From Nothopassalora personata (lineage: Eukaryota > Ascomycota > Dothideomycetes > Mycosphaerellales > Mycosphaerellaceae): a DNA stretch of 64,000 bases. The notes beneath the pieces are model-generated. The model made no database searches, was not told the DNA's origin, and saw nothing but the letters and a program-made list of their open reading frames with translations. Numbering within the stretch: the stretch's first letter is position 1; every line of letters starts with the position of its first letter. Location: the NCBI GenBank assembly GCA_033816765.1, contig CM066292.1:5022001-5086000 (forward strand), read 5' to 3'. Positions 63,642 to 64,000 of the stretch are shown here, piece by piece. Both the position numbers and the translations under genes were made by a program.

Positions 63642-63860
63642 TGTTACGGAATGATTCCTAGGGACCCTAGAATTATAACGATAAGACAAACACGTGACTT
63701 ATCCTACCTAAGCGCTTAGACTTGGAGCGATTAGACTACTTATGCTTAGACTAATTAGACTGCTTATGCTTAGACTAATTAGACTAATTACCGAGATCTA
63801 CGAATCTCCTTTATATTTAGGAACGCTAGAAACCCTTATAGTTCTAATGCGTTTAACTTA
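63642..63860 (+). repeat. B2 3' LTR, truncated
   Basis: Starts TGTTACGGAATGATTCC, matching the minus strand of the B1 LTRs, including GTCTAAGC/GCTTAGAC units. Similarity ends near 63860. Confidence 0.8.
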
Positions 63861-64000
63861 TGTTACTATCTCACGAATTGGAATACAACTCTTACTCCAA
63901 TTATTTATCTTCGCTTAGCTTACTTTAGCCTCTCTAAAGAATACCGCTACGTGACTTAACTTATCTCTCCTTTAAGACTAGCCCTAGAACGAGATAATAA
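63861..64000. other. Unassigned sequence at the window end
   Basis: 140 bp without a match inside the window; RIP-like composition in part. Probably another repeat. Confidence 0.3.

Overview
The window looks like a filamentous ascomycete (Pezizomycotina, possibly a dothideomycete; the class is a guess). Evidence: short GT-AG introns of 51-55 bp in SRP14, compact divergent host genes at the left end, and about 55 kb of nested LTR retrotransposons. Most of these are decayed by repeat-induced point mutation (RIP). The RIP signature is plain: CpA/TpG is almost gone, TpA is enriched, CpG is kept, and nearly all stops in the relics are TAG or TAA at former Gln or Trp codons.

Host part (1-8673). 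A partial SGD1/NOM1 gene leaves the left edge on the minus strand. It shares a 207 bp intergenic region with a three-exon SRP14 gene. Next is a 975-codon reading frame of unknown function broken by four in-frame TAG/TAA codons, then an intact 517-residue unknown protein. A second host-like, gene-poor stretch lies at 15922-17255.

Repeat part (8674-64000). Copia-1 (8674-15916) is complete, with 176 bp LTRs, a 5 bp target duplication and an extra antisense reading frame. A non-autonomous element with 125 bp terminal inverted repeats follows (17266-17836). Copia-2 (starts 17898) is split by chromovirus A (18456-38433). Chromovirus A itself hosts a young miniature LTR element (TRIM-1, 20290-21566), a young solo LTR (34651-34916) and an apparently intact Ty3/gypsy element, Gypsy-1 (22227-33796, minus strand). 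Copia-2 also carries a 588 bp TRIM-2 (39341-39928). To the right are RIP-decayed Gypsy-1 relics (R1 43114-49440; R2 56630-57541; R3 57599-60151) and two inverted copies of chromovirus B (B1 49441-56629, minus; B2 from 57542 to about 63860, plus). B1 and B2 carry a tRNA-like sequence and an antisense coiled-coil reading frame.

The most interesting object is Gypsy-1. It has 376 bp LTRs differing at one site, an open gag-protease frame, an open RT-RNase H-integrase frame in the -1 frame, and a third intact 967-codon gene in sense orientation between pol and the 3' LTR. That gene is not an obvious envelope protein; part of it resembles, from memory, an uncharacterised fungal oxygenase-like family. 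A 26 bp palindrome and a CACGTG palindrome recur in the LTRs and in the pol-ORF3 gap. Other notable signals are a covarying self-primer pairing in chromovirus A and TRIM-1, a 470 bp identity tract between the two copia copies, and antisense accessory reading frames in two unrelated retroelement families.
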